Shown here piece after piece: positions 1-9,923 of a stretch of DNA of 64,000 nucleotides. This DNA is from a bacterium. GTDB lineage: Bacteria > Bdellovibrionota_C > UBA2361 > SZUA-149 > JAQTWB01. The notes under the pieces are model-generated. The model was not told the DNA's origin. It saw only the letters and a program-made list of their open reading frames with translations, and did not search any database. How positions within the stretch are numbered: the first letter of the stretch is position 1; the number at the start of each line of letters is the position of its first letter. The position numbers and the translations under genes were made by a program. Where the stretch lies: contig JAQTWB010000001.1 of the NCBI GenBank assembly GCA_028689495.1, forward strand, positions 62,001 to 126,000, read 5' to 3'.

Positions 1-618
1 GCGGTCTTGGCACGTTTGGTTTCTTCTGATGTGGTTGGCGGCAACTATCCTCAGCTTTTTGCTAAAGCCTTTCCTGAAGAGAAGGAGCCTTTGACTTACA
101 AGAATGTCGGTGCTGCGATTGGAGCTTTCGAGCGCACGTTGCTGACACCTTCAGCCTTTGATGATTATCTGATGGGAGATGAGTCGGCACTTACCGCCGA
201 GGAACAGAAGGGGTTACAGAGGTTTGTTGAGACTGGTTGTGTCGCTTGCCATGCCGGGGTCGGTATTGGTGGTGGCATGTATCAGAAGTTAGGGTTGGTA
301 GTTCCCTATGAGTCGGCCGATCAAGGCAGATATGATGTTACGAAGACCGAAGCAGATCGCCACGTTTTTAAGGTGCCTTCATTGCGGAATATCGTTAAAA
401 CATCTCCGTATTTCCACGATGGTTCAATCGCCACACTGGAGGAAGCGGTGAAGTTGATGGGCAAGCATCAGTTAGGTAAGGATCTGTCAGATGCGGAAAT
501 AAATGAGATAGTTGTTTTCCTCGGCGCATTAACAGGTCGCATCCCATTACGAGCATCTACCGAGTCCGCAGGTTGTGCCGCAGATACGTCAGAATGCTCG
601 GCGGAGGTAAGCCCGTAA
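1..618 (+). CDS. di-heme cytochrome c peroxidase (MauG/CcpA family), C-terminal part; 5' end outside window
   Basis: Frame open from base 1; CVACH heme-binding motif and KVPSLRNIVKTSPYFHDGS motif typical of bacterial CCP/MauG C-terminal domain. The TTG start at 7 is an artefact of truncation. Confidence 0.85.
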   Translation, partial: AVLARLVSSDVVGGNYPQLFAKAFPEEKEPLTYKNVGAAIGAFERTLLTPSAFDDYLMGDESALTAEEQKGLQRFVETGCVACHAGVGIGGGMYQKLGLVVPYESADQGRYDVTKTEADRHVFKVPSLRNIVKTSPYFHDGSIATLEEAVKLMGKHQLGKDLSDAEINEIVVFLGALTGRIPLRASTESAGCAADTSECSAEVSP

Positions 619-1344
619 TCTCAGAAGCGCGCGTGAGCGAATCTGGCTTGCGCGCGACTCTGTAACGCCGATGATTTCACCAATTTCCTTAAGGTTCAGT
701 TCTTCGTAAAAGTATAAAGTGATAACCAGTCTTTCCTTATCGGAAAGCCTGTCTAGAGCTCGAGCGATGATTTCTACCCGCTCACTTTCAAGGAACTCTT
801 CCAGCGGATTTTCTGATACACCAGGCATCCAGTCATGAGCGACAAATCGTTCTTCACCGTGACCGTACCCCAGTTCTTCAAAACTGAGCATGACGATACT
901 GCCAACATCGGTTAACATTCGGCGAAAGTCTTCCAGCTCAACTTCCATTTCTTCCGCAACTTCCAGGTCCTCTGCGGCACGACCAAGTTTCTGTTCAAGG
1001 CGCATGTAGGCCTCCTCCAGTCGATGCGCTTTGTGGCGCAGCGATCTCGGGACCCAATCCTGCGTTCGGAAACTGTCGAGAATAGCCCCGCGGATACGGA
1101 ACTGAGCATATGTAGCGAAATTGGTCTCATGTCTGGGGTCGTATTTTTCCAGAGCGTCGACTAATCCGATAATACCTGAATTAAGCATCTCCTTGATGTC
1201 GATCTCGGCTGGCAAACGTCCGGCCAGACGATGAACAACTCTTTTAACCAGAGGCAGAAATGTGCGGATCAGTTCCTCGCGATCTGTATCATCGGAGATA
1301 TCAAATGCCTCAGGAAATTCATTGTCTACTTTTGCCACTCCCAT
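589..1344 (-). CDS. fliA: RNA polymerase sigma factor for flagellar operon (sigma-28, FliA/WhiG family)
   Basis: 251 aa; sigma-70 region 2 (GLVDALEKYDPRHETNFATYAQFRIRGAILDSFR) and region 4 (LTLYFYEELNLKEIGEIIGVTESRASQI). Confidence 0.93.
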   Translation of the reverse strand: MGVAKVDNEFPEAFDISDDTDREELIRTFLPLVKRVVHRLAGRLPAEIDIKEMLNSGIIGLVDALEKYDPRHETNFATYAQFRIRGAILDSFRTQDWVPRSLRHKAHRLEEAYMRLEQKLGRAAEDLEVAEEMEVELEDFRRMLTDVGSIVMLSFEELGYGHGEERFVAHDWMPGVSENPLEEFLESERVEIIARALDRLSDKERLVITLYFYEELNLKEIGEIIGVTESRASQIRSRALLRLRAYLRRAF

Positions 1345-1401
1345 GTACCTCGTGCGAATGAAAGGTAAAACCTGATAGAACTAAAATCGAATCGGCGAAT
1401 A

Positions 1402-1635
1402 TCAATGTTCATGCAGGGTATCCCAGAATACCCATAGCTTAATTATGATGCGACCAATCAGGCCAACGGCGCAAACAACTGCTACACTTTTCAGAATAAT
1501 TATACCTAAACTATTATTGCTTAGCGTGCTGCTCACCGCCGTAATTACGAAACAAAGAATCAGTAGAGCCGCGAAGTATCTATGTAACCCCTTGTAATTT
1601 CGGACTATAGTCTTATTTTTTACGTTTTTTTTCAC
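1402..1635 (-). CDS. small membrane protein, hypothetical
   Basis: 77 aa, two hydrophobic segments; same strand and tightly spaced with ppc. Confidence 0.5.
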   Translation of the reverse strand: MKKNVKNKTIVRNYKGLHRYFAALLILCFVITAVSSTLSNNSLGIIILKSVAVVCAVGLIGRIIIKLWVFWDTLHEH

Positions 1636-1640
1636 AGTGT

Positions 1641-4439
1641 TTACCCGGTATTTTTCATGCCGCTGGCTATTCCATTGATACTGAGTTTGATTGCTTCGAG
1701 AATGTTCTCATATCCAGGGGCGCCAGGTTCAGTTGAACGAAGCCGTCTAAGAAGTTCTACCTGAATATAGCTTAACGGGTCGAGATAGTGCCGTCTGACT
1801 GACAGAATCTGTCGCAGAATCGGGTTTTTTTCCAGCAACTTATTCTGAGAGGTCACTTTCAGCAACATTTCGCAGGTCAGTTCAAATTCGTGTTTTAGCT
1901 TTGTCAGAAAGTGATCCCGGATAACCTCATCCTGTACCAGGCCGGCGTATTTTTCGAGAACCGCCATATCTGCTTTCGCCAAAGTCATTTCGCAGTTTGA
2001 AATAACGGTGCGGAAAAACAACCAGTCGCGGTACATAATTTTCAAGTCAGTTAGTTCGTTTTCGTTGGACTTGATTATATTTTGTAAGGCAGTTCCAACA
2101 CCGTACCAAGTTGGGATTAAAGAACGATTCTGGTTCCAGCTGAATACCCAGGGGATAGCACGAAGGTCCTCGATTTTGCGGGATAATTTTCTTTTTGCTG
2201 GTCGTGATCCGATATGCAGTGTCGCGAGTTCGCGAATTGGTGTGGCTTCTTCGAAAAAATCGATAAACAGCGGATCGTCATAGATGAGACTGCGGTAGGT
2301 TGTTAGGGATATTTTCTCCAGTTTCTCAAGGATGGAATGCCATTGCGGATTATCTTGTTCCAGAGGTGCGTCAGAGAATCGCTCGGCGCCGGTAATTAGA
2401 AGGGCCTGGAGAGCCTCACCAAGGTTTTGTGAGGCGAGTTTACAGTTCGCATATCGGGTAGTAATTACTTCTCCCTGTTCCGTGAACCGCATGCGACTAT
2501 TGGTTGTGCCAGCGGGTTGCGCAAGGATTGCTTCACAGAGTCGACCACCACCACCTCGACCGGTTGTGCCACCGCGGCCATGGAAAAGTTGTAGGACTAC
2601 TCCTGCATTTTTGGCGGTCAGGGCAAGTTCCTGTTGTGCCCGGTAGAGACGCCAGTGAGACGATAGGTAGCCGCCGTCTTTATTTGAGTCGCTATATCCG
2701 AGCATTATTTCCTGAATATTCCCTCTGGATACGAGATGTTGTCGATAGGCCTCGTTTGAAAACAAGTTCTTCATAATCTCGGGGGCTGCACGAAGATCTT
2801 CAATAGTTTCAAAAAGTGGAACAATATTAAGACTGGAGAACGATTGTTGGTTGTTGATGGCTCCTGGTTGTGAGGGTAAGAAAAGTTGAGCTTCCTTGGC
2901 GAGCAACAAGACTTCGAGAACGTCGCTGACCCCGCATGTCATGCTGATAATATAATTTTCGATTGCTTTCAGGCCAACCTCATCCTGGAGCGATTTGACA
3001 GTTCGAAAAGTATTGAGGGTTTCTACGGTTTCATCGGACCAGTTTCCCCCTTGTGGTGTAAGTGGCCGAAGACAGAGGATCTCGTGTGTCAGCAAAGAAA
3101 TTCGATCATCTTCCGGGAGCGTTGAATAATAGGCTTGGGAGAAGCCAATTTGCTGGAATATCTCGTTCAGTGCGTGTTCATGGCGCTCACTATGTTGACG
3201 GATATCGATGCTGGCCAGATAAAACGAAAATGTTTCAACTTGTCGGATTAGTCCATCAATTGTATGGCGGGCAGTCCGTTTGCTATTGTGAAGGTTCAGG
3301 CTTTCCTTGATGAGCTTTAGGTCGCGGCCGAATTCTTCAGCTGCCTTATATTGCCCTGGCTGCTTGCTTAGTGTTTGCTCCAGTCGAAATTTGATTAGCA
3401 TCAGCTTTTGTCGATAAATTTCTCCTGGATAGAGCTCCAACAATTTTCTTGTTCCAAACCAGGGTTCTTGTGAATCAATGCTAATAGATTGCAAGAGCGC
3501 GTCTGAAGCCGGGATACGTTCAATTGATTGGCTTAGCATATTGAATAAAACACCGACTTCGTCGATATATTTTCTTATGATTAGCTCTTTCTGCATTTCC
3601 AGCGTCGTGCGGGTAACGGTGGCGCTGACGTAGTTGTTTCCGTCTCTGTCTCCTCCTATCCAGGAACCAAAACGCAGCATTGTCGGCAGTGGTTCAGTGA
3701 ACTCGGGGAAGTTAGTTTTTATTGCCGCCTCAAGTTTTCCATAAAACTCAGGAATCAAAGGAAAGAAAACCTTGTCAAAATAATAGAGACCGCTTTTCAC
3801 CTCGTCGACAACGGTTGGTTTGCGCCGACGAATAGAGTCAGTTTTCCAAAGAGTAGTCAGCTCGGCCAGGATCTCTTCAGTGATCAGTTCTTCATTCAGG
3901 GTTCCTGGCTTTGCCACTCGCCGCTTTTCAAGAAGCATTTCAATACGTGCGAGCAGTCCAAGCACCGTATAACGTTTTGCTTCCGTGGGGTGGGCGGTGA
4001 AGACCGGAGTGATTAGAGTTTTAGAGAGCAATTTCTGCAAATCGTCAATTGACAAGCCGGTCTCCTTTAACCTTGTCATTGCCTGTAACATAGTCGTTGG
4101 TAAGTCATTGATAGTTGATTCGATCTCCTGAGCGAGCAGGACTGATTCGTGTTGCTCTGCGATATTGACTACCTGGAAGTATAAGGTGAAGGTATTCATT
4201 ACAGACAGGGCGCTACTTTCATCGAGTGATCGGGCCAATTGCTCAATATGGTGTGCGGCATTTTCGGAGGAACAATTGCGCAATTCGCGAGCAGTTTTGC
4301 GAAAATCCTCCTCAAGTTCAAAAATATTGTCTCCCGCCTGTTCGCGGATAACAACTCCCAAAAGATTTCCGAGGTAGCGCACCTGAGATTTTAAATCCTG
4401 GAGAAAACGCTCTTGAGGGGTAGTGTATGTCGAATTCAT
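1641..4439 (-). CDS. ppc: phosphoenolpyruvate carboxylase
   Basis: 932 aa; motifs VFTAHPTEAKR, GSWIGGDRDGN, LGYSDSNKDGGYLSS, FHGRGGTTGRGGG. Confidence 0.96.
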   Translation of the reverse strand: MNSTYTTPQERFLQDLKSQVRYLGNLLGVVIREQAGDNIFELEEDFRKTARELRNCSSENAAHHIEQLARSLDESSALSVMNTFTLYFQVVNIAEQHESVLLAQEIESTINDLPTTMLQAMTRLKETGLSIDDLQKLLSKTLITPVFTAHPTEAKRYTVLGLLARIEMLLEKRRVAKPGTLNEELITEEILAELTTLWKTDSIRRRKPTVVDEVKSGLYYFDKVFFPLIPEFYGKLEAAIKTNFPEFTEPLPTMLRFGSWIGGDRDGNNYVSATVTRTTLEMQKELIIRKYIDEVGVLFNMLSQSIERIPASDALLQSISIDSQEPWFGTRKLLELYPGEIYRQKLMLIKFRLEQTLSKQPGQYKAAEEFGRDLKLIKESLNLHNSKRTARHTIDGLIRQVETFSFYLASIDIRQHSERHEHALNEIFQQIGFSQAYYSTLPEDDRISLLTHEILCLRPLTPQGGNWSDETVETLNTFRTVKSLQDEVGLKAIENYIISMTCGVSDVLEVLLLAKEAQLFLPSQPGAINNQQSFSSLNIVPLFETIEDLRAAPEIMKNLFSNEAYRQHLVSRGNIQEIMLGYSDSNKDGGYLSSHWRLYRAQQELALTAKNAGVVLQLFHGRGGTTGRGGGGRLCEAILAQPAGTTNSRMRFTEQGEVITTRYANCKLASQNLGEALQALLITGAERFSDAPLEQDNPQWHSILEKLEKISLTTYRSLIYDDPLFIDFFEEATPIRELATLHIGSRPAKRKLSRKIEDLRAIPWVFSWNQNRSLIPTWYGVGTALQNIIKSNENELTDLKIMYRDWLFFRTVISNCEMTLAKADMAVLEKYAGLVQDEVIRDHFLTKLKHEFELTCEMLLKVTSQNKLLEKNPILRQILSVRRHYLDPLSYIQVELLRRLRSTEPGAPGYENILEAIKLSINGIASGMKNTG

Positions 4440-4542
4440 TTTAATTGAGTTTGTTTATGCCGTTTCACTATTCCCCACTGTCTTACCGGTCAACGGAGTT
4501 TTTTAGGTATCATTGTGGATTTGAAATGTGCCACATGAATAG

Positions 4543-5367
4543 TTAGCTGCCGAGCATGGCATGGAAAAAAAATTGCATTCCTCCGCTTGGCGCTGCGCGT
4601 ACGGGATCTTCTATCACATTTTTCGCCAGTTTCATGACATCCATACTAGCCCGTGAGCTGGGAAATACTTCAAGAAATGGCCTTTGGGTTCTTACCGCTT
4701 CTTGAACCGCCATGTCGTGGCCGATTTCGCCGCGATATCGAAGTGAAACATTGAGAAAGCGGTCTGTGGCGGCAATCAGTTTGGCGAAGGTCACCTTGCC
4801 GTTGCTGTCGCGAGGCGTGCTGTTACAGAGGATACTGAAATCTTTGCGCCCGTAGCTTTGCGAGAGGACTTTAATGACAGCATAGGCGTCGGTGATGCTG
4901 GTGGGCTCGGGGTTTATCACCACAATAATTTCGCCCGCTCCGGCGTTAAAAAACATCACATTTTTCCCGATTCCGGCAGCTGTATCAACAATTATATAGT
5001 CATAGGAGAAAGCAAGTTCGTCTAGTGCTGTCATGATAATCTGTCGGCCTGACTCGTCCAGTGAGGCGATTTCTTGTATTCCGCTTGTTGCCGGAATGAC
5101 ATCAATCCCAGAATTATCGTTAATGATAATTTCATCAATCGTCGCCTTGCCCGCTACAAGTTCATGAATTGTAGCCTTTGGTGTGAAACCGAGAAGAACG
5201 TTGACATTTGCCAGACCGAGGTCGGCATCAAGTATCAATACCTTCTTCTTCAACTGGACCAGTGCCGCTCCCAGGTTGATACTGGTATGGGTTTTCCCTA
5301 CTCCGCCTTTGCCGCTAGTAATCGCTATTACCTGTGCTGGAGTTGTTTGCTTGTGTTTGCGTGCCAT
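4543..5367 (-). CDS. flhG: MinD/ParA-family flagellar number regulator FlhG (FleN)
   Basis: 274 aa; deviant Walker A ITSGKGGVGKTHTSINLG; DADLGLANVNVLLG typical of FlhG; directly downstream of flhA. Confidence 0.9.
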   Translation of the reverse strand: MARKHKQTTPAQVIAITSGKGGVGKTHTSINLGAALVQLKKKVLILDADLGLANVNVLLGFTPKATIHELVAGKATIDEIIINDNSGIDVIPATSGIQEIASLDESGRQIIMTALDELAFSYDYIIVDTAAGIGKNVMFFNAGAGEIIVVINPEPTSITDAYAVIKVLSQSYGRKDFSILCNSTPRDSNGKVTFAKLIAATDRFLNVSLRYRGEIGHDMAVQEAVRTQRPFLEVFPSSRASMDVMKLAKNVIEDPVRAAPSGGMQFFFHAMLGS

Positions 5368-5417
5368 GTATTGCTTCCTGCTATCTCATTAAGACCCATA
5401 TTGTCCGTGGGGTAGAG

Positions 5418-7508
5418 TTATATCTCTATGCTGACTATTCCGAGTGATTGTACTTTGGTCGAAGGAGTGATTTCCTGATGACTAAGTATTGTGAAGCCAG
5501 GAATGAATCGTTCGGTGAACGAAAACATTGCGGCGCGCATGCCAGCCGGCACCAAGAGAACGGGAGTTTTCCCGGCCTGAGCGAATTTTTCTGCACTGGT
5601 TTTCAGGTGAGTAATCAAGCGTTGAGCAAATGTCGGTTCGAGAGCCAGATATGAGCCTTGTTCGGTTACTTGAAGTGAGTCTGCCAGGGCACGTTCAAGG
5701 TTGGAACTCATGCTGACAAGTGAAAGCACTCCATCATCAGTGATACATTGTGAGGTAATTGATCGTGATAAAGATCGCCTTACATGTTCAGTCAGTCGTT
5801 CGACATTTTTAACGGTCGGGCCCCAATCGGCAACTGTTTCCAGAATTGATCGCAGATCGCGAATACTGACACTTTCCTTGAGAAGTGAGCCGAGCACTTG
5901 TTGCAAGGTGCCGAGCGGGACAACACCCGGAACGACTTCCTCCACCAGTTTAGGCGCGCTCTTTGAGAGATTATCAAGTAGCTCCTGGACTTCTTGCCGG
6001 CCAAGAATCTCATGTGCATAGCGGCGAATAATTTCTGTAATATGTGTTGTAATGACTGTTGCTGTATCAACTACAGTGTAGCCGGCAAACTGGGCACGTT
6101 CTCTGTCGGCTTGGGCAATCCACAATGCGTCAAGGCCGAACGCAGGTTCTTTTGTCGGAATACCCGGAATGTTGGACTGGACATTTCCGGGATCCATTGC
6201 CAACAAATGGTGTGTTTTTACCGTGCCTGAGGCGATCTCTACCCCTTTAAGCATAAGGCGGTACTGACTTGACTGTAGACGGACGTTATCGCGGATATGA
6301 ATTGGCGGAACAATGAATCCCAGGTCCATTGCAAATTGTCGTCGTAGAGCTCGAATTCGGTCAATCAAGTCACCACCACTGCTCGAATCAACAAGAGGCA
6401 CCAGTTCATAACCAACCTCCAGTTCAAGCAGATCGACTGCCAGAAGACTTTTGACTTCTTCTGTGCTGCCCGGCGCTGGGCCACTTGGGGTTTCAGCCCG
6501 TTTGGATATTTGTTCCAGGTTAATTCGTTCGGTCTTAGCGGTATTTGCCGCGAGATATCCGAGGTAGCCAGTTCCAGCTCCGATCATGATGAATGGAATG
6601 AATGGTAAACCTGGAATGAATGCAAACAATGTGCTGACACCGCTGGCGAGAAAGAGAGGTCGTGAATGTTTTGTGAGCTGCCCCCCAACTTCGTTGCCCA
6701 AGTCTTCACCTGAAGCAGCACGGGCGACAATTATACCTGCTGATGTCGAAACGATCAGTGCTGGAATTTGGCTGACCAGGCCATCGCCGACTGTCAGCAA
6801 GGTATAGACCTCAGCTGCTTCCAGCATGCTCATTCCGCCTTGAACTACACCGATAAAAAAGCCACCAATAACGTTGACGAAAGTGATGATAATGCCGGCG
6901 ACCGCATCACCACGTACAAATTTTGAGGCACCATCCATAGCTCCGTAGAATTCCGCTTCTCCGGTAATATCTTTGCGTCGTTTTCGTGCTTCCGCTTCAT
7001 TGATAAGTCCGCTGTTCAGGTCAGAGTCGATTGCCATCTGTTTTCCGGGCATCGCATCAAGAGTAAATCGTGCGGCCACTTCGGCAATCCGCCCTGAACC
7101 TTTTGTGATTACCATGAAGTTAATCATTACAATAATCGTGAAGATAATCACGCCGATAACGAAATTGCCCCCGAGCACAAATGTTCCAAATGCCTGAATT
7201 ACATGACCAGCTGCGCCCAGGCCTTGATCTCCATAAAGCAGGATGAGTCGGGTTGATGATATGTTAAGAGCAAGACGAAGCATCGTTGTGATTAAAACGA
7301 GAGCCGGATACGAGGAAAATTCCAGCGGTCTTTCGACCTGTAGAGAGACAAACAACACGACCAGTGAAATTGTGATGTTGAAGGACAGAAGAATGTCGAG
7401 CATCGCTGATGGTATCGGGATGATCATGATCACCACGACACTTACCAGCATCGCCGGGATTGTCAGGCTTAATCCAATATTTGTTTTACTATCTTTATTC
7501 GCTGCCAA
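5418..7508 (-). CDS. flhA: flagellar biosynthesis protein FlhA
   Basis: 696 aa; MNFMVITKGSGRIAEVAARFTLDAMPGKQMAIDSDLNSGLI FHIPEP-like motif; operon context. Confidence 0.97.
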   Translation of the reverse strand: MAANKDSKTNIGLSLTIPAMLVSVVVIMIIPIPSAMLDILLSFNITISLVVLFVSLQVERPLEFSSYPALVLITTMLRLALNISSTRLILLYGDQGLGAAGHVIQAFGTFVLGGNFVIGVIIFTIIVMINFMVITKGSGRIAEVAARFTLDAMPGKQMAIDSDLNSGLINEAEARKRRKDITGEAEFYGAMDGASKFVRGDAVAGIIITFVNVIGGFFIGVVQGGMSMLEAAEVYTLLTVGDGLVSQIPALIVSTSAGIIVARAASGEDLGNEVGGQLTKHSRPLFLASGVSTLFAFIPGLPFIPFIMIGAGTGYLGYLAANTAKTERINLEQISKRAETPSGPAPGSTEEVKSLLAVDLLELEVGYELVPLVDSSSGGDLIDRIRALRRQFAMDLGFIVPPIHIRDNVRLQSSQYRLMLKGVEIASGTVKTHHLLAMDPGNVQSNIPGIPTKEPAFGLDALWIAQADRERAQFAGYTVVDTATVITTHITEIIRRYAHEILGRQEVQELLDNLSKSAPKLVEEVVPGVVPLGTLQQVLGSLLKESVSIRDLRSILETVADWGPTVKNVERLTEHVRRSLSRSITSQCITDDGVLSLVSMSSNLERALADSLQVTEQGSYLALEPTFAQRLITHLKTSAEKFAQAGKTPVLLVPAGMRAAMFSFTERFIPGFTILSHQEITPSTKVQSLGIVSIEI

Positions 7509-7540
7509 GAGTTTTCCTCTGAGTTACGCCAAAGTTAATC

Positions 7541-8623
7541 TTACTTTTTCCTGAATGGATTGTGTCCGCGTTTTTTGTAAACGTAGGCTAGTAGTTCAGC
7601 TACCGCAGCGTAAAGCTCGTAGGGGATCGTTTGGCCTACCTCGACACTAGCGAAGAGAGCTCGCGCCAAGGGCTTACGTTCAATTACCGGGATGCCGTAG
7701 TCAGCAGCCATTTCTCTGATGCGCAAGGCAAGATATCCCTTACCCTTGGCTATGACTTTTGGCGCTCCATCCTCAGTTGTGTAACGAAGAGCCACGGAAT
7801 AATGCGTTGGGTTGGTGACAACAACATCAGCGCTAGGCAGGTCGCTCATCATTTTTTGGCGAATCCTTTGCATTGCCTTTGCGCGGATTTGCATTTTTGT
7901 TGTTTCATCCCCTTCAACAGACTTCTTTTCGTCTTTTACTTCTGACTTGGACATTTTCAGTTGACGATAGGTGCGCCATTTTTGCCAGGAGAGGTCGAGT
8001 ATCGCCAGAATCAGTAGCAGGCTGATAATGCGCCAGAAAATATAACTCAGGGCATTGGCGGTAAATGGCAATAATTGATTTATTGGCCGTTCCATCAGAT
8101 TGAGCAGTTCTGGGAAAAGATGGAGAAAGCTAAAGTAAGCAATCGGGCCAATTATCGCCAGTTTGGCGATGTTTTTTAACAGGGTGATGAAATTATTCAG
8201 GCTGAAAATTCTTTTCAGTCCATTCATCGGATTAAGATTTGAAAACTTCGGACGTAGAAGTTTCCATGACCAGAGGAATTTGGTTTGCGTGGCTGAAGTC
8301 AGTCCGCCGGTAGTTGCAGCGACAAGCATGATTCCAGCAATTGGCGGCAAAAGCATCATAATGATATTTGGGAGTTCCCCCATCATAGCTTCAGGTGTTA
8401 CCTGGCGGGAAAAATACTGTGAGGTCAAGAGCCCTTTGGTAACTGTGATGTAGTTCTCCCACAGCCAGGGACCAAATGATTGAAGAGCAAGAAATCCGCC
8501 GATGATGCTCAGGACCTGATTAAGGTCAGTCGACTGGCCGACGTTGCCCTCTGCACGCGCCTGTTCAATGCGTCGTGAGCTTGGAGCTTCGGTTTTTTCG
8601 CCTGAGTCGTCTTCTGCTGCCAT
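7541..8623 (-). CDS. flhB: flagellar biosynthesis protein FlhB
   Basis: 360 aa; GEKTEAPSSRRIEQAR N-terminus and autocleavage NPTH motif (VVVTNPTHYSVALRY). Confidence 0.97.
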   Translation of the reverse strand: MAAEDDSGEKTEAPSSRRIEQARAEGNVGQSTDLNQVLSIIGGFLALQSFGPWLWENYITVTKGLLTSQYFSRQVTPEAMMGELPNIIMMLLPPIAGIMLVAATTGGLTSATQTKFLWSWKLLRPKFSNLNPMNGLKRIFSLNNFITLLKNIAKLAIIGPIAYFSFLHLFPELLNLMERPINQLLPFTANALSYIFWRIISLLLILAILDLSWQKWRTYRQLKMSKSEVKDEKKSVEGDETTKMQIRAKAMQRIRQKMMSDLPSADVVVTNPTHYSVALRYTTEDGAPKVIAKGKGYLALRIREMAADYGIPVIERKPLARALFASVEVGQTIPYELYAAVAELLAYVYKKRGHNPFRKK

Positions 8624-8821
8624 TGATTAGTCTTTTGTCCTTTCAGGTTTTATGGGACTCGTTTTTGAAAAGTGTGGATAGACCGCCCCGTGTTCCATTA
8701 TGCAAGGGTTGTGCCTTAAAAATTGATCAACAACTATTGGATGTTATCAGGCTTTGAAGGGGTGCGGTGTCAGTGTTCCGTCATTAAAGAAAGCAATTTT
8801 CTGAGCTAGAGGATCTCAAGG

Positions 8822-9619
8822 TCAGATTAACTTTAGAAACTGACCAAAGACTGTAATTATTTCGAGGCAGGTTTCTTCCAGTGGCAGCAGTGCCGAGACT
8901 GTATGTCGAGCAAAGCCAGTGAAAGTATATGCGACGATAAATAGCCCTATACCTATTGTCAGCGGAAGACTGATGATGAAGATGTTGAATTGAGGAATGA
9001 ATTTGGTCACTAGTCCTAGGATGAAATTTGTGACCAATACTGTCACAAGAATTGGAGCAGCGATTGTTACGGCAAGTTCAAAAGTAGCAGAGAAACGTTC
9101 CAGCATCGTGTGGGCCAAGGTGCTTGATGCGGAAAACATGGGGCTTCCTGCGTCTTGCAGCGTTGAAAGAGCGGCACGGATAATAATGTGATGGCCGTCG
9201 ATTACAAGGAAGATTATAGTTGCCAGCATGGTTTGTAGCCGGGCAAGTATCCCTACACTTTCACCGAGTGATGGGTCGATGAGATTGGCTGCGCCAAGTC
9301 CGATACTGGCAGTCGTGACTTGTCCGGCGACAGCAACTCCTGTCATCATCAGGGCTGGAATTATTCCGAGACAGAATCCAAGAGTGGCTTCCAGAGCCAC
9401 CATCATGCCACCTTGAAGATAGCTCTCTGGAGACGCGGCACGAAATCCGCCCGCGACTGCACATATTGCGATACTGGCGCTACCGATTACACGGTAAATG
9501 CCAGGGACCTGCGTTGTTCCAATACCCGGGAGAACAATGAGCATGGTGCTTAGTCTGGTGAACAAGAGGAACCATGACCAGACTATTGTAAAATTTATAA
9601 CAAGGTCACTGGGCTGCAT
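8822..9619 (-). CDS. fliR: flagellar biosynthesis protein FliR
   Basis: FliR-type multi-TM protein; ORF extends to 9670 but the internal Met (MQPSDLVINFT) at 9619 avoids overlap with fliQ. Confidence 0.9.
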   Translation of the reverse strand: MQPSDLVINFTIVWSWFLLFTRLSTMLIVLPGIGTTQVPGIYRVIGSASIAICAVAGGFRAASPESYLQGGMMVALEATLGFCLGIIPALMMTGVAVAGQVTTASIGLGAANLIDPSLGESVGILARLQTMLATIIFLVIDGHHIIIRAALSTLQDAGSPMFSASSTLAHTMLERFSATFELAVTIAAPILVTVLVTNFILGLVTKFIPQFNIFIISLPLTIGIGLFIVAYTFTGFARHTVSALLPLEETCLEIITVFGQFLKLI

Positions 9620-9626
9620 AGGCTGA

Positions 9627-9896
9627 CTAAGAAGTGATGTATGGTATTTGTCCGATTGAGAATTGAGCAAAGGCCGACATCTCAGCGATCATCCATGAGC
9701 CAAAGAATAGTAGTGCTGCGACAGTTGCCAGAATTTTCGGAATAAATGCTAGTGCAGCATCGTTAATTTGAGTTGCCGCCTGAAAAATGCTGACAGTTAC
9801 CCCTGCGATCAGTCCCAGAAACAATACAGGAGCGGAGACCATTATTGCTGTTTGTATGCCATAGCTGGCGATGCGCATGAACTCTTCTACTTCCAT
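9627..9896 (-). CDS. fliQ: flagellar biosynthesis protein FliQ
   Basis: 89 aa; two TM segments, LIAGVTVSIFQAATQINDAALAFIPKI. Confidence 0.95.
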   Translation of the reverse strand: MEVEEFMRIASYGIQTAIMVSAPVLFLGLIAGVTVSIFQAATQINDAALAFIPKILATVAALLFFGSWMIAEMSAFAQFSIGQIPYITS

Positions 9897-9923
9897 ATTT
9901 GCTCCTTTGCCTATGGCTTGGTC

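Noticed and set aside
2008-3310. ORFs of 79-104 aa on + strand inside ppc
   Set aside because: Antisense shadow ORFs of a well-supported ppc gene; no motifs, low-complexity translation.
5448-7554. + strand ORFs inside flhA
   Set aside because: Antisense to a strongly conserved gene; no independent support.
9620-9670. 17-aa N-terminal extension of FliR overlapping fliQ
   Set aside because: Internal Met at 9619 avoids a 44-bp overlap and fits FliR length.
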